Source of the DNA: Peterkaempfera sp044755465
Lineage (GTDB): Bacteria > Actinomycetota > Actinomycetes > Streptomycetales > Streptomycetaceae
Direction of reading: 5' to 3'
Length of the DNA: 64,000 nucleotides
NCBI RefSeq assembly: GCF_044755465.1
Contig: NZ_JBIVRB010000017.1
Coordinates: 62,001 to 126,000 of the forward strand
This document shows positions 51,242 through 58,868 of the stretch, one piece after another. A program made the position numbers and the translations under genes. The notes beneath the pieces are model-generated. The model searched no databases. It saw only the letters and a program-made list of their open reading frames with translations, and was not told the DNA's origin. The number at the start of each line of letters is the position of its first letter. Position 1 is the first letter of the stretch.

Positions 51242-52075
51242 ATGGCTCCCTCCTTCCGTGACAGCGCGCCGTCCGCTGCCCTCGGCCGGCCGGCGCGCCC
51301 GGTCGGGACGGTGACCCGTGGCACCACCAACACCAACCGGCTGCGGCGGATGGACCGCTGGATCGCCGCCGCGCTCGGCCCCGCGCTGCGGCGCTCCGCC
51401 GTGGCGCCGACCGTGGTGGACCTGGGGTACGGCGCGGCGCCGTGGACGGCGGTCGAGCTGCACGGGCGGCTGGCGGCGGTCCGGGCGGACGTCCGGGTGG
51501 TGGGGGTCGAGATCGAGCCGGAGCGGGTGGCGGCGGCGCTGCCGTACGCCCGGCCGCCGGGGCTGTCGTTCCGGCGCGGCGGCTTCGAACTGCCGCTGGA
51601 CGGCGGGGCGCGGCCGCTGCTGGTACGGGCGGCGAATGTGCTGCGGCAGTACGAGGAGCGGGAGGTGGCGGCGGTGTGGGAGCGGCTCTGCGGGCGGCTG
51701 GCGCCGGGCGGGCTGCTGGTGGAGGGCACCTGCGACGAGGTGGGGCGGCGGCATGTGTGGGTGGCCCTGGGTCCGGAGGGGCCGCGTACGGTGACCTTCG
51801 CGGCGCGGCTGGGCGGGCTGGGGCGGCCCGGTGAGCTGGCCGAGCGGCTGCCCAAGGCGCTGATCCACCGCAATGTGCCGGGCGAGCCGGTGCATGCGTT
51901 CCTGGCGGACTTCGACCGGGCGTGGGCGGCGGCTGCGCCGTACGCGGCGTTCGGGGCGCGGCAGCGCTGGGTGGCGGCGTGCGCGGGGCTGGCCGGGAGT
52001 TGGCCGCTGGTCGGGCCGCGGGGCCGGTGGCGGCTGGGCGAGGTGACGGTGCGGTGGGCGGCGGTGGCGCCCTGA
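51242..52075 (+). CDS. Class I SAM-dependent methyltransferase
   Basis: 277 residues. Motif I VVDLGYGAAPWTAVELH near 57, VVGVEIEPERV near 86, then LVRAANVLRQYEEREVAA and LAPGGLLVEGTCDE. Conserved in streptomycetes beside mshA, divergently transcribed across a 205-bp gap. Target unknown. Confidence 0.88.
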   Translation: MAPSFRDSAPSAALGRPARPVGTVTRGTTNTNRLRRMDRWIAAALGPALRRSAVAPTVVDLGYGAAPWTAVELHGRLAAVRADVRVVGVEIEPERVAAALPYARPPGLSFRRGGFELPLDGGARPLLVRAANVLRQYEEREVAAVWERLCGRLAPGGLLVEGTCDEVGRRHVWVALGPEGPRTVTFAARLGGLGRPGELAERLPKALIHRNVPGEPVHAFLADFDRAWAAAAPYAAFGARQRWVAACAGLAGSWPLVGPRGRWRLGEVTVRWAAVAP

Positions 52076-52116
52076 CCTGGGCGGGAGCGCCGGGTCGGCG
52101 GCCGGAACCGATGGGG

Positions 52117-52164
52117 GTCCCGGTGGGTGTCCTGGTGGGTGTCCCGGTGGGTGTCCCGGCGGGT
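52117..52164. repeat. Four 12-bp tandem repeats
   Basis: GTCCCGGTGGGT, GTCCTGGTGGGT, GTCCCGGTGGGT and GTCCCGGCGGGT in a row, in the gap 52076-52287. Next to it ACTCGAACGAGT (52186-52197) is a small palindrome in an AT-richer, promoter-like stretch that leads to no recognisable gene. Confidence 0.8.
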
Positions 52165-52287
52165 CGGCCACCCCGGCGAATCACTCGAACGAGTTATCGA
52201 ATAGTGCTGGCATATTGACGGCACGACAGGTGACGATGGGAACATGAGCACGATCCCCCGGGATTCCCCGCCGCACCTGACCCGGCA

Positions 52288-52815
52288 TCAGCCCTCCGGC
52301 GCCAGCGCCCCCAGCACGCTACGGAACGTCTCGAACGCCTCCTCATCGAAGAGTACGAACCGCGCTTCGGCCACCGCCCCGGCCGCCCCGGCGACGGTCG
52401 TCAGCGCGATCCGCGCCGCATCGTCCATCGGCCAGCCGTAGATCCCGGCCGACACCACGGGGAACGCGACCGTCCGCGCCCCCAGTTCGTCCGCCACCCG
52501 CAGCGACTCCCGGTAGCAGGAGGCCAGCAGCTCCGAGAGGTCCTCGTCCGGCCGGTACACCGGCCCCACCGTATGGATGACCCAGCGCGCCGGGAGCCGG
52601 CCCGCCGTGGTCGCCACCGCCCGACCCGTCGGCAGCCCCCTGCCGTACCGGGACGCCCTGAGCCGTCGGCAGTCCGCAAGGATCTCGGGACCGCCGCGCC
52701 GGTGGATGGCGCCGTCCACCCCGCCACCACCCAGCAGCGAGGAGTTGGCCGCGTTCACCACCGCGTCCACTTGCTGCTCGGTGATATCACCCCGAACCAG
52801 CGTGATTCGTGTCAC
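52288..52815 (-). CDS. Macro-domain O-acetyl-ADP-ribose deacetylase-like protein
   Basis: 175 residues, a single macro domain. LVRGDITEQQVDAVVNAANS and LLGGGGVDGAIHR bind ADP-ribose; VVSAGIYGWPMDDAARIAL is the second loop. It removes or reads ADP-ribose groups. Start ATG 52815, no clear ribosome site. Confidence 0.93.
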   Translation of the reverse strand: MTRITLVRGDITEQQVDAVVNAANSSLLGGGGVDGAIHRRGGPEILADCRRLRASRYGRGLPTGRAVATTAGRLPARWVIHTVGPVYRPDEDLSELLASCYRESLRVADELGARTVAFPVVSAGIYGWPMDDAARIALTTVAGAAGAVAEARFVLFDEEAFETFRSVLGALAPEG

Positions 52816-53028
52816 CCGTCCGCCCTCCGCAGTACTCCGTACCGACCCTTCCGAGGCTATCCGCGCCGGTCACCGCCGTGCGGACCCGCGCGGGGCGGCC
52901 GGCGGGCAGCGGGCCGGACCGGGCGAGGATCACGTAAGGTCACGGGAACGTCGACGGTGTGTGATGCCCAGCGGGCACCACACACCGGACCCGGCCGTTG
53001 CACGGTCGGGGACAGAGAGGACCGATTG

Positions 53029-54510
53029 ATGCCCGCATCCGGAGACGAGCGGGACCTCGGCACGCCGTATCCGGCCGGGGCCTGCACCACCGCACCGACC
53101 GACCTGCCACCGGCTGACCAGGCACTGGCCGAGCACGCACTGGCCGACCACGCGCCGGCTGACCACGCACTGGCCGACCTGCCACCGGCCGACCTTCCGG
53201 TGGCCGCCCCCTCCCCCACCGAGCGGCGGCGCCGCACCGGGCCCCGGTCGGTCCGGCCGGATGTGCGCGGCGGCTCGCCCATACCGCGCCCCCGGCACGG
53301 CTCCGGCCCGGACGGCGCCCGGCCCACCCCGATCGAGCTGCTGGTCGTCGAGGACGACGCGGGTGACGTACGGCTCCTCCAGGAGCTGCTGGACGCCACC
53401 GGCCAGCCCTTCGAACTGCGCTGGGCCCGGGGCCTGGAGCAGGCCGGGCGGCAGCTCGCCACCCACGGCGGCCGCATCGCCTGCGTGCTGCTGGACCTCG
53501 CCGTGCCCGACGCACGCGGGCTGGCCGGGCTGCACACCTTGCTGAGACGCGCCCCGCACACGGCGGTGCTGGTCCTCACCGGGGCCGCCGACGCCCACCT
53601 CGGGGCCGCCGCCGTCGCCGCCGGCGCCCAGGACTTCCTGGTCAAGCATGAGACCGACGGCCCGCTGCTGGCCCGCGCCATCCGCTACGCGGTCGAGCGC
53701 AAGCGGGCCGACGAGTCGCAGCGCCGCCTGGTCGAGGCCCAGTTGCGCGGCCAGGAGAACGCCCGCCTCCAGCGCCATCTGCTGCCCACCCCGCTGCTGG
53801 AAGGCTCCGCGCTCACCTTCCACCGGCGCTACCGGCCCGGCCGCCGCCGCGCACTGCTCGGCGGCGACTTCTACGACGCCGTCCGCACCGCCGACGGCAC
53901 CGTGCACGTGGTGATCGGTGACGTCTGCGGCCATGGGCCGGACGAAGCGGCCCTCGGGGTGGCGCTGCGGATAGCGTGGCGCACCCTGGTCTTCGCCGAC
54001 CTCACCGGCCAGGCCCTGCTGGGCACCCTGCAGCGGGTGCTGGAACACGAGCGGCGCAGCGACGAGATCTTCGCCACCCTCTGCATGCTCGCCATCTCCC
54101 CCGACTGCGAGCACGCCGAGCTGTATCTGGCCGGCCACCCCGCCCCGCTGCTGCTGCGCCCGGGTGCCCGGCCCGAGCTGCTGCCCGCCGACGACCCGGG
54201 CCCGGCGCTGGGCCTGGTCCCGGGTGGCAGCGGCCTGGACCACTGGCCGCCGGTGCGGATCGAGCTGGGCGGCGAATGGGGCCTGCTGCTCTACACCGAC
54301 GGCCTGATCGAGGGCCGGGTCGGCGCCGGTTCGCTCCGCCTGGGGCAGGACGGGCTGCTGAGCCTGGTCACCGACCACCGGGCCGCCGGAGTGATGCACC
54401 AGCAGCTGATCGACACCGCCATCGCCGAGGTCGAGGAGCTCAACGGCGGGGCGCTCACCGACGATGTCGCGGTGCTGCTGCTGGAGCGCCGGGCGGCCGA
54501 CGGCCGCTGA
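53029..54510 (+). CDS. Response regulator-PP2C (SpoIIE-type) phosphatase fusion
   Basis: 493 residues from ATG 53029 behind GAGAGGACC. Residues 1-100 are disordered with ALADHAPAD/LPPAD repeats. The receiver (~103-220) keeps LLVVEDDAGDVRLL, phospho-Asp in VLLDLAVPD, and Lys in FLVKHETDG. A coiled linker leads to the PP2C/SpoIIE domain (~260-490) with GGDFYDAV, VIGDVCGHGPDEAA, LYTDGLIEGR and LTDDVAVLLLE. This is an RsbU/RssB-like anti-anti-sigma phosphatase controlled by phosphorylation. No cognate kinase, anti-sigma or STAS gene is adjacent. Confidence 0.92.
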   Translation: MPASGDERDLGTPYPAGACTTAPTDLPPADQALAEHALADHAPADHALADLPPADLPVAAPSPTERRRRTGPRSVRPDVRGGSPIPRPRHGSGPDGARPTPIELLVVEDDAGDVRLLQELLDATGQPFELRWARGLEQAGRQLATHGGRIACVLLDLAVPDARGLAGLHTLLRRAPHTAVLVLTGAADAHLGAAAVAAGAQDFLVKHETDGPLLARAIRYAVERKRADESQRRLVEAQLRGQENARLQRHLLPTPLLEGSALTFHRRYRPGRRRALLGGDFYDAVRTADGTVHVVIGDVCGHGPDEAALGVALRIAWRTLVFADLTGQALLGTLQRVLEHERRSDEIFATLCMLAISPDCEHAELYLAGHPAPLLLRPGARPELLPADDPGPALGLVPGGSGLDHWPPVRIELGGEWGLLLYTDGLIEGRVGAGSLRLGQDGLLSLVTDHRAAGVMHQQLIDTAIAEVEELNGGALTDDVAVLLLERRAADGR

Positions 54511-54537
54511 GCACGGCGTACGGACAGCGGACGACGG

Positions 54538-54589
54538 ACGGCGGCGGCCCCGGCGCCCTCTGCCGAGGGAGTGCCGGGGCCGCCGCCGT
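54538..54589. terminator. Bidirectional terminator
   Basis: ACGGCGGCGGCCCCGGC (54538-54554) and its complement (54573-54589), between two convergent genes. Confidence 0.8.
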
Positions 54590-54603
54590 ACGACTGCTTC
54601 AGC

Positions 54604-54948
54604 TCACCAGGGCCCATACGGACCCATGTTGCGATTGCCGCCACCGCGCCCACCGCCGGAGACCGCCCGCACCGCAGGCCGGACATCCACCATGTAGACG
54701 ATGGCGGCGACCAGCCCGACGAGTACGAAGATGCCGAAGACACTGGTGGTGAAGAGCAGGTCCAGCACCACCGCCAGCCCCAGCACCAGCAGCCAGAACG
54801 GCTTGGTCTTCTTGTCAGCCGCCCGGTAGGCGTCCTCCCGGCGGGTCACCGCATCGACCAGCGCCGCCACCTTGAAGAGGACGACCGCGGTGACCAGCCA
54901 CCACATCGGGTTGAGCCACTCAAGGGACAGAACAGCTTGGGCTCCCAC
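54604..54948 (-). CDS. DUF2516-family small membrane protein
   Basis: 114 residues, GTG 54948 with GGAGG 5-6 nt upstream. Two to three membrane helices (MWWLVTAVVLFKVAALVDAV, FWLLVLGLAVVLDLLF, FGIFVLVGLVAAIVYMVDV), a lysine-rich loop TKPFW, and a Gly/Arg/Asn-rich tail. Conserved in actinobacteria downstream of XRE/phasin-like genes; function unknown. Confidence 0.85.
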   Translation of the reverse strand: MGAQAVLSLEWLNPMWWLVTAVVLFKVAALVDAVTRREDAYRAADKKTKPFWLLVLGLAVVLDLLFTTSVFGIFVLVGLVAAIVYMVDVRPAVRAVSGGGRGGGNRNMGPYGPW

Positions 54949-55047
54949 TGTGGCCTCCTTCTCCAGTCTCCGCGCGAGTCTTCATCGTGGCACGGTAGGG
55001 CCCGTTGCGGGGTGAACGGACCGCATCCGTGACAAGTGCCCGGCCGG

Positions 55048-55692
55048 TCAGCCGGCCGAGGGGCCGGAACCGTTGGTTCCCGACCCGTTGGTTCCCGACC
55101 CGTTGGCCCCGGCGCCGTTGGCGGCGGCGGGCTTGCGCCCGGTGCCGCTCGGCTTGGCGGCCGCACCCCGGCCCTCGGCCGACTCCTCCTTGGGGGCAAG
55201 GGTCTCCGCCACCTCGTCGGCCGCGTCCGCGAACCGCACCACGGCCCCGTCGGCCACCGCCGACGCCTTCGCCTCGAAGGTCGCGCCCTTCTCCTCGATC
55301 TGCCGGGCCGTCTCCCGGCGGCTCCGCTCCACGGCCACCTTGCCGCGCTCGGCCAGGTCGTCGTAGACCTCCTTGGCCTTGACCGCGAACTCGGCGGCCC
55401 GCCCGACCTGCTGGAGGGCGAAGCCCTGGGCCCGCTCCTGGAGCACCTTGAAGTCGGTCGGCAGCGTGCTCACCGTCTCGGTGACCTTCGCCTGCGCCTC
55501 GACCAGCCGCGCCTGCGCCTCCTGGAGCCGCGCCGCCGCCCGCTCCTGGGCGCCCTTGCGGTCCGCGCTGATCTCCTCGACCTTGCCGGGGACCTCGCGC
55601 AGCTTCGCGTAGGCCAGTTCACCGACGCCGGCCAGCGCGTAGAGCGGGGTCGGGTCGGTCAGGGTCTTCTTCAGGTCATCGGTGATCGGCAT
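55048..55692 (-). CDS. Phasin/heparin-binding-haemagglutinin-like coiled-coil protein
   Basis: 214 residues from ATG 55692 behind GGGGAGGA. Residues 5-150 are helical with heptads rich in Ala/Glu/Lys (LYALAGVGELAYAKLREVP, LQEAQARLVEAQAKVTETV), like mycobacterial HBHA and phasins. The C-terminal tail is Ala/Lys/Gly-rich with three GSxTNGSG-type repeats. Its start lies inside the 3' end of the XRE gene (17-bp overlap), so the pair is co-translated. Confidence 0.82.
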   Translation of the reverse strand: MPITDDLKKTLTDPTPLYALAGVGELAYAKLREVPGKVEEISADRKGAQERAAARLQEAQARLVEAQAKVTETVSTLPTDFKVLQERAQGFALQQVGRAAEFAVKAKEVYDDLAERGKVAVERSRRETARQIEEKGATFEAKASAVADGAVVRFADAADEVAETLAPKEESAEGRGAAAKPSGTGRKPAAANGAGANGSGTNGSGTNGSGPSAG

Positions 55693-56353
55693 GAGGGGTC
55701 CTCCCCTTCGCATCGTCTGTGCGCGACTGCTCAGTCGCGGTGGTCTGCGCGTCCCCACCGGGGGCGCGTCCCTGCTCGTCCTGCCGGCCCTGCTCGTCCT
55801 GCTGCTCGTCCGGTACGGGCTGTACGGGCTGTACGGGCTGTACGGGCTGTACGGGCTGCTCAGGCTGTACGGACTGCCGTCCGGGCGGTCTCTCCCGGCC
55901 GGACCCCCTCCCGGGGACCCGTACCTGCGCCGCCTTGGCGCCGACCGCCCTGGCGGTGGCTATCGCCTTCTCCACCGCCCCGACGGCCCCGCCCCCGTCC
56001 GCCGCAGCCGCCGCGTTCTCCTTGAGGAAGGAGTCGTATATCGCGAGCAGCACCTGCTTCTGCCGCTCGCTGATCAGCGGGTCGGCCAGGATCGAGGCCC
56101 GCAGCTCCAACCCCTCCTCCTCGCGCTCCTCCAGAATCCCGGCCTGCACATACAGCGTCTCCGCCGAGATCCGCAGCGCCCTGGCGATCTGCTGGAGGAT
56201 CTCCGCACTCGGCTTGCGCAGCCCGCGCTCGATCTGGCTGAGATACGGGTTGGACACCCCGGCCGCCTCGGCGAGCTGCCGCAGCGAGTACTGCGCGCTG
56301 CGCCGCTGCTCACGGATGTACTCGCCCAGCGAGCCAACGTTCAGTGAGGCCAT
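55676..56353 (-). CDS. XRE-family helix-turn-helix regulator
   Basis: 225 residues from ATG 56353. The HTH (LGEYIREQRRSAQYSLRQLA, GVSNPYLSQIERGLRKPS) occupies residues ~8-62, followed by a helical region and a disordered tail with a (QPV)n run and a DEQGRQ repeat. Related proteins in Rhodococcus and Mycobacterium regulate lipid or polyester granule genes together with a phasin. A perfect palindrome 30 bp upstream is a likely autoregulatory operator. Confidence 0.88.
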   Translation of the reverse strand: MASLNVGSLGEYIREQRRSAQYSLRQLAEAAGVSNPYLSQIERGLRKPSAEILQQIARALRISAETLYVQAGILEEREEEGLELRASILADPLISERQKQVLLAIYDSFLKENAAAAADGGGAVGAVEKAIATARAVGAKAAQVRVPGRGSGRERPPGRQSVQPEQPVQPVQPVQPVQPVPDEQQDEQGRQDEQGRAPGGDAQTTATEQSRTDDAKGRTPHADHR

Positions 56354-56382
56354 GCCCACATCGTGCACCCGAGTGCTAACTA

Positions 56383-56403
56383 TTGCAAGCACGGTGCTTG
56401 CAA
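56383..56403. promoter_or_regulatory. Perfect 21-bp palindrome, probable XRE operator
   Basis: TTGCAAGCAC-G-GTGCTTGCAA, ten exact paired bases on each side of one centre base, 30-50 bp upstream of the XRE start codon. Confidence 0.75.
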
Positions 56404-56462
56404 GTGTGTCCCGGCGCGCCGCAGCGGGTCCCCGTTCCGAGTGGGCGAGCGTGCCGGGGGCG

Positions 56463-57440
56463 TCAGGCTTCCGGGGGGCCGGTGAGGAGGGTGCCGGTGG
56501 GGGTGCGGTGGTAGACGACGCGGCGGCCGACCCGGGTGCCGGCGACCAGGTCGGCGGCGCGGAGGACGGCCAGGTGGCCGCCGACGGTGCCGAGGGAGAG
56601 GCCGAAGTGGGCGGCGAGTTCGCTGGTGGTGGCGGGGCGCTCCAGCTCGCGGAGGATCGCCGCGCGGCCGGGGCCGATCAGCCGCTCCAGGGCGCGGTCG
56701 GCCCTCGGCTGCTCGGTGGCGGCGACGCCGCGCGCCGGGTAGACGAGGGCGTACTGCGCCGGGGGCGCCTCGCACAGCCAGCTGCCGCTCCGCAGGCTGA
56801 CCGGTACGAAGAGCATGCCCTCGTCCCCGACGATGTGGTCCGGGCCGGGCCGGTCGCTGAAGCGGATCGCGTCCGTCCCGACCCAGGCGCTGCGGCGGCT
56901 CATCTGCTGGAGGGCGCGGGGCCAGCCGTACGCGGCCAGCAGCCCGGCCCGGTAGGTGACGTCCCGTTCCAGCAGGGCCCGGCGGCGCGGCCAGTCCGGG
57001 GCGACGCAGCTGTGCCAGACCAGGTCGAGCAGGTCGGCGGCCCTGGCGGCCAGGCCGGGCCCGGTGAGCCAGCCCAGGTCGTGCGGGAGCGGGCTGTGCG
57101 CCCGTGAGGTCTCCAGTTCGGCGCGTACCTCCGCGTCGGACGCGCGGGCCAGCGCCGCCAGTTCGCCGGCGAAGGTGGTGCGCATGCCGCCGCCCGGCGG
57201 GATCACCAGGAAGGCGGGCAGCCACTGGGTCGAGTGCAGCAGCCCGACCAGGCCCCGGGCGAAGGGGTCCGCCGCGAGGGCGGCGCGGAACACCGGCTGG
57301 TAGCGGGCGTGCCAGCCGGCCAGCCAGGGGTCGGTGCACGGCTGGTCCAGCAGGCGCATCGAGGCCAGGGTCTCGGCGAGCGGCGAGAGCGCGAACCGCG
57401 AGCGCGACAGGGCCAGTGAGGTCAACCGCAGCAGTGTCAT
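56463..57440 (-). CDS. ArsR-type winged-helix regulator with DUF5937 N-terminal domain
   Basis: 325 residues. The C-terminal ~90 residues are the ArsR fold (RAAILRELERPATTSELAAH, SLGTVGGHLAVLRAADLVAG); the first 230 form the DUF5937-type domain (SRFALSPLAETLASMRLL). GGAGGGCGAAAGA precedes ATG 57440. It is divergent from an MFS gene across 60 bp that contains TTTCG-N8-CGAAA (57444-57461), a likely operator, so it probably represses that exporter. Confidence 0.88.
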   Translation of the reverse strand: MTLLRLTSLALSRSRFALSPLAETLASMRLLDQPCTDPWLAGWHARYQPVFRAALAADPFARGLVGLLHSTQWLPAFLVIPPGGGMRTTFAGELAALARASDAEVRAELETSRAHSPLPHDLGWLTGPGLAARAADLLDLVWHSCVAPDWPRRRALLERDVTYRAGLLAAYGWPRALQQMSRRSAWVGTDAIRFSDRPGPDHIVGDEGMLFVPVSLRSGSWLCEAPPAQYALVYPARGVAATEQPRADRALERLIGPGRAAILRELERPATTSELAAHFGLSLGTVGGHLAVLRAADLVAGTRVGRRVVYHRTPTGTLLTGPPEA

Positions 57441-57500
57441 TCTTTCGCCCTCCGCCGAAACGATAGTGCCTGCCCCGGGCCCGCCCGCAGACTCTGCGGA

Positions 57501-58847
57501 ATGCGTTCACCCCTGCTGGAACGGCCGGACTTCCGCTGGTTCTTCGCCGGCCGCCTGGTGTCGCTGCTCGGCAGTTCGATGGCACCGGTCGCGTTGGCGT
57601 TCGCGGTGCTGGACGCCTCCGGCAGCACCAGCGACCTGGGCGTCATCCTGGTCGCCCATATGGTGCCGCTGCTGGCGTTCCTGCTGGTCGGCGGGGCCAC
57701 GGCGGACCGGTTTCCGCGCCGGACGGTACTGGTGGCCGCCAACCTGGGCTCGGGGCTCACCCAGGGCGGTGTGGCGGCGCTGCTGCTGACCGGGCACTAC
57801 TCACTGCCCCTGGTGGCGGCGCTGTCGCTGCTCAACGGGGTGCTGGACGCGTTCACCACCCCGGCGCTGCGGGGTGTCGTACCCGAGCTGGTCGACAAGT
57901 CCCAGCTGCGGCAGGCGAACTCGCTGCTCGGGTCGACCCGCAACGCCACGAAGATCTTTGGGCCGAGCCTCTCCGGCCTGCTGGTGGTGTCCGTCGGCAG
58001 CGGACCGGCCATCGCCTTCGACGCGCTGACCTTCCTCCTCGCGGCGGGCTGCCTCGCCCGGCTGTCCCTCACCGGCAGCGCTCCCGCGCCCCGGGCCACC
58101 TCGACATCAGCCACCTCGATGCTGACCGACATCCGCGAGGGGTGGACCGAGTTCCGCCGCATCCGCTGGGTGTGGGTGGTGGCCGCCTGCTTCTGCGTGA
58201 TCAACCTGGTGCAGACCGGCACCTGGCAGATCCTGGGCCCGGCGCTCACCAAGCAGCTCAGCGGCGAGGCGACCTGGGGGTTCGTGCTCAGCGCCCGGGG
58301 CGGGGGGCTGCTGGTGATGAGTGTGCTGATGTACCGGCTGAGGGTCACCCGTCTGCTGCGGCTGGGGCAGCTGGTGGCCGTGACCGGCGCGCTGCCGCTG
58401 CTGGTCCTCGGCGCGGGGCTGCCCGCCCCCTGGCTGATCGGCGCCGCCTTCGTGGACGGGCTGGGCTCGGCCGTCACGGGGATCAGCTGGGACACCTCGT
58501 TGCAGGAGCATGTGCCCCCGCAGGTGCTGTCGCGGGTCTCGTCGTACGACGACCTGCTGTCCTTCGTCGCCATCCCGATCGGCCAGCTCAGCGTCGGCCC
58601 GCTGGCGCAGCACCTCGGCGGCTTCCGGGTGACCACGACCGCCGGTGTCATCTACGCCGTGGCGGCCCTGGCGCCGCTGGCCTCCGCCGCCGTCCGCAGC
58701 CTGCCGCACGCCCAGGCCGGCCGGGCCGCGCCCGCCGAACCGGCGCCTGCCGAACCGGCGCCTGCGGAGCAGCGCGGCGCCGAGCCCGGCCGGGAGGCGG
58801 CCGCCGAGCCGGGGCCGGTCGGGCCGGTCGGGCCGGTCGGCGGATGA
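57501..58847 (+). CDS. MFS exporter, paired with ArsR regulator
   Basis: 448 residues, ATG 57501. PDFRWFFAGRLVSLLGSSMAP at the start and TADRFPRRTVLVAANLGSG in loop 2-3 fit the MFS_3/TetA-type exporters; about 12 membrane segments. Residues 400-448 are a Pro/Ala/Glu tail with an AEPAP repeat. Closely similar to the MFS protein at 61390 (PDFRRFFIGYATSLFGSAMAP), so the two are paralogues. Substrate unknown. Confidence 0.9.
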   Translation: MRSPLLERPDFRWFFAGRLVSLLGSSMAPVALAFAVLDASGSTSDLGVILVAHMVPLLAFLLVGGATADRFPRRTVLVAANLGSGLTQGGVAALLLTGHYSLPLVAALSLLNGVLDAFTTPALRGVVPELVDKSQLRQANSLLGSTRNATKIFGPSLSGLLVVSVGSGPAIAFDALTFLLAAGCLARLSLTGSAPAPRATSTSATSMLTDIREGWTEFRRIRWVWVVAACFCVINLVQTGTWQILGPALTKQLSGEATWGFVLSARGGGLLVMSVLMYRLRVTRLLRLGQLVAVTGALPLLVLGAGLPAPWLIGAAFVDGLGSAVTGISWDTSLQEHVPPQVLSRVSSYDDLLSFVAIPIGQLSVGPLAQHLGGFRVTTTAGVIYAVAALAPLASAAVRSLPHAQAGRAAPAEPAPAEPAPAEQRGAEPGREAAAEPGPVGPVGPVGG

Positions 58848-58868
58848 GGCCGACCGGCCCGAGGGGGG

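Noticed and set aside
52244..52441. 65-codon plus-strand frame behind a promoter-like palindrome
   Set aside because: It lies antisense within the macro-domain gene and has shadow composition; the promoter-like stretch may belong to a lost gene.
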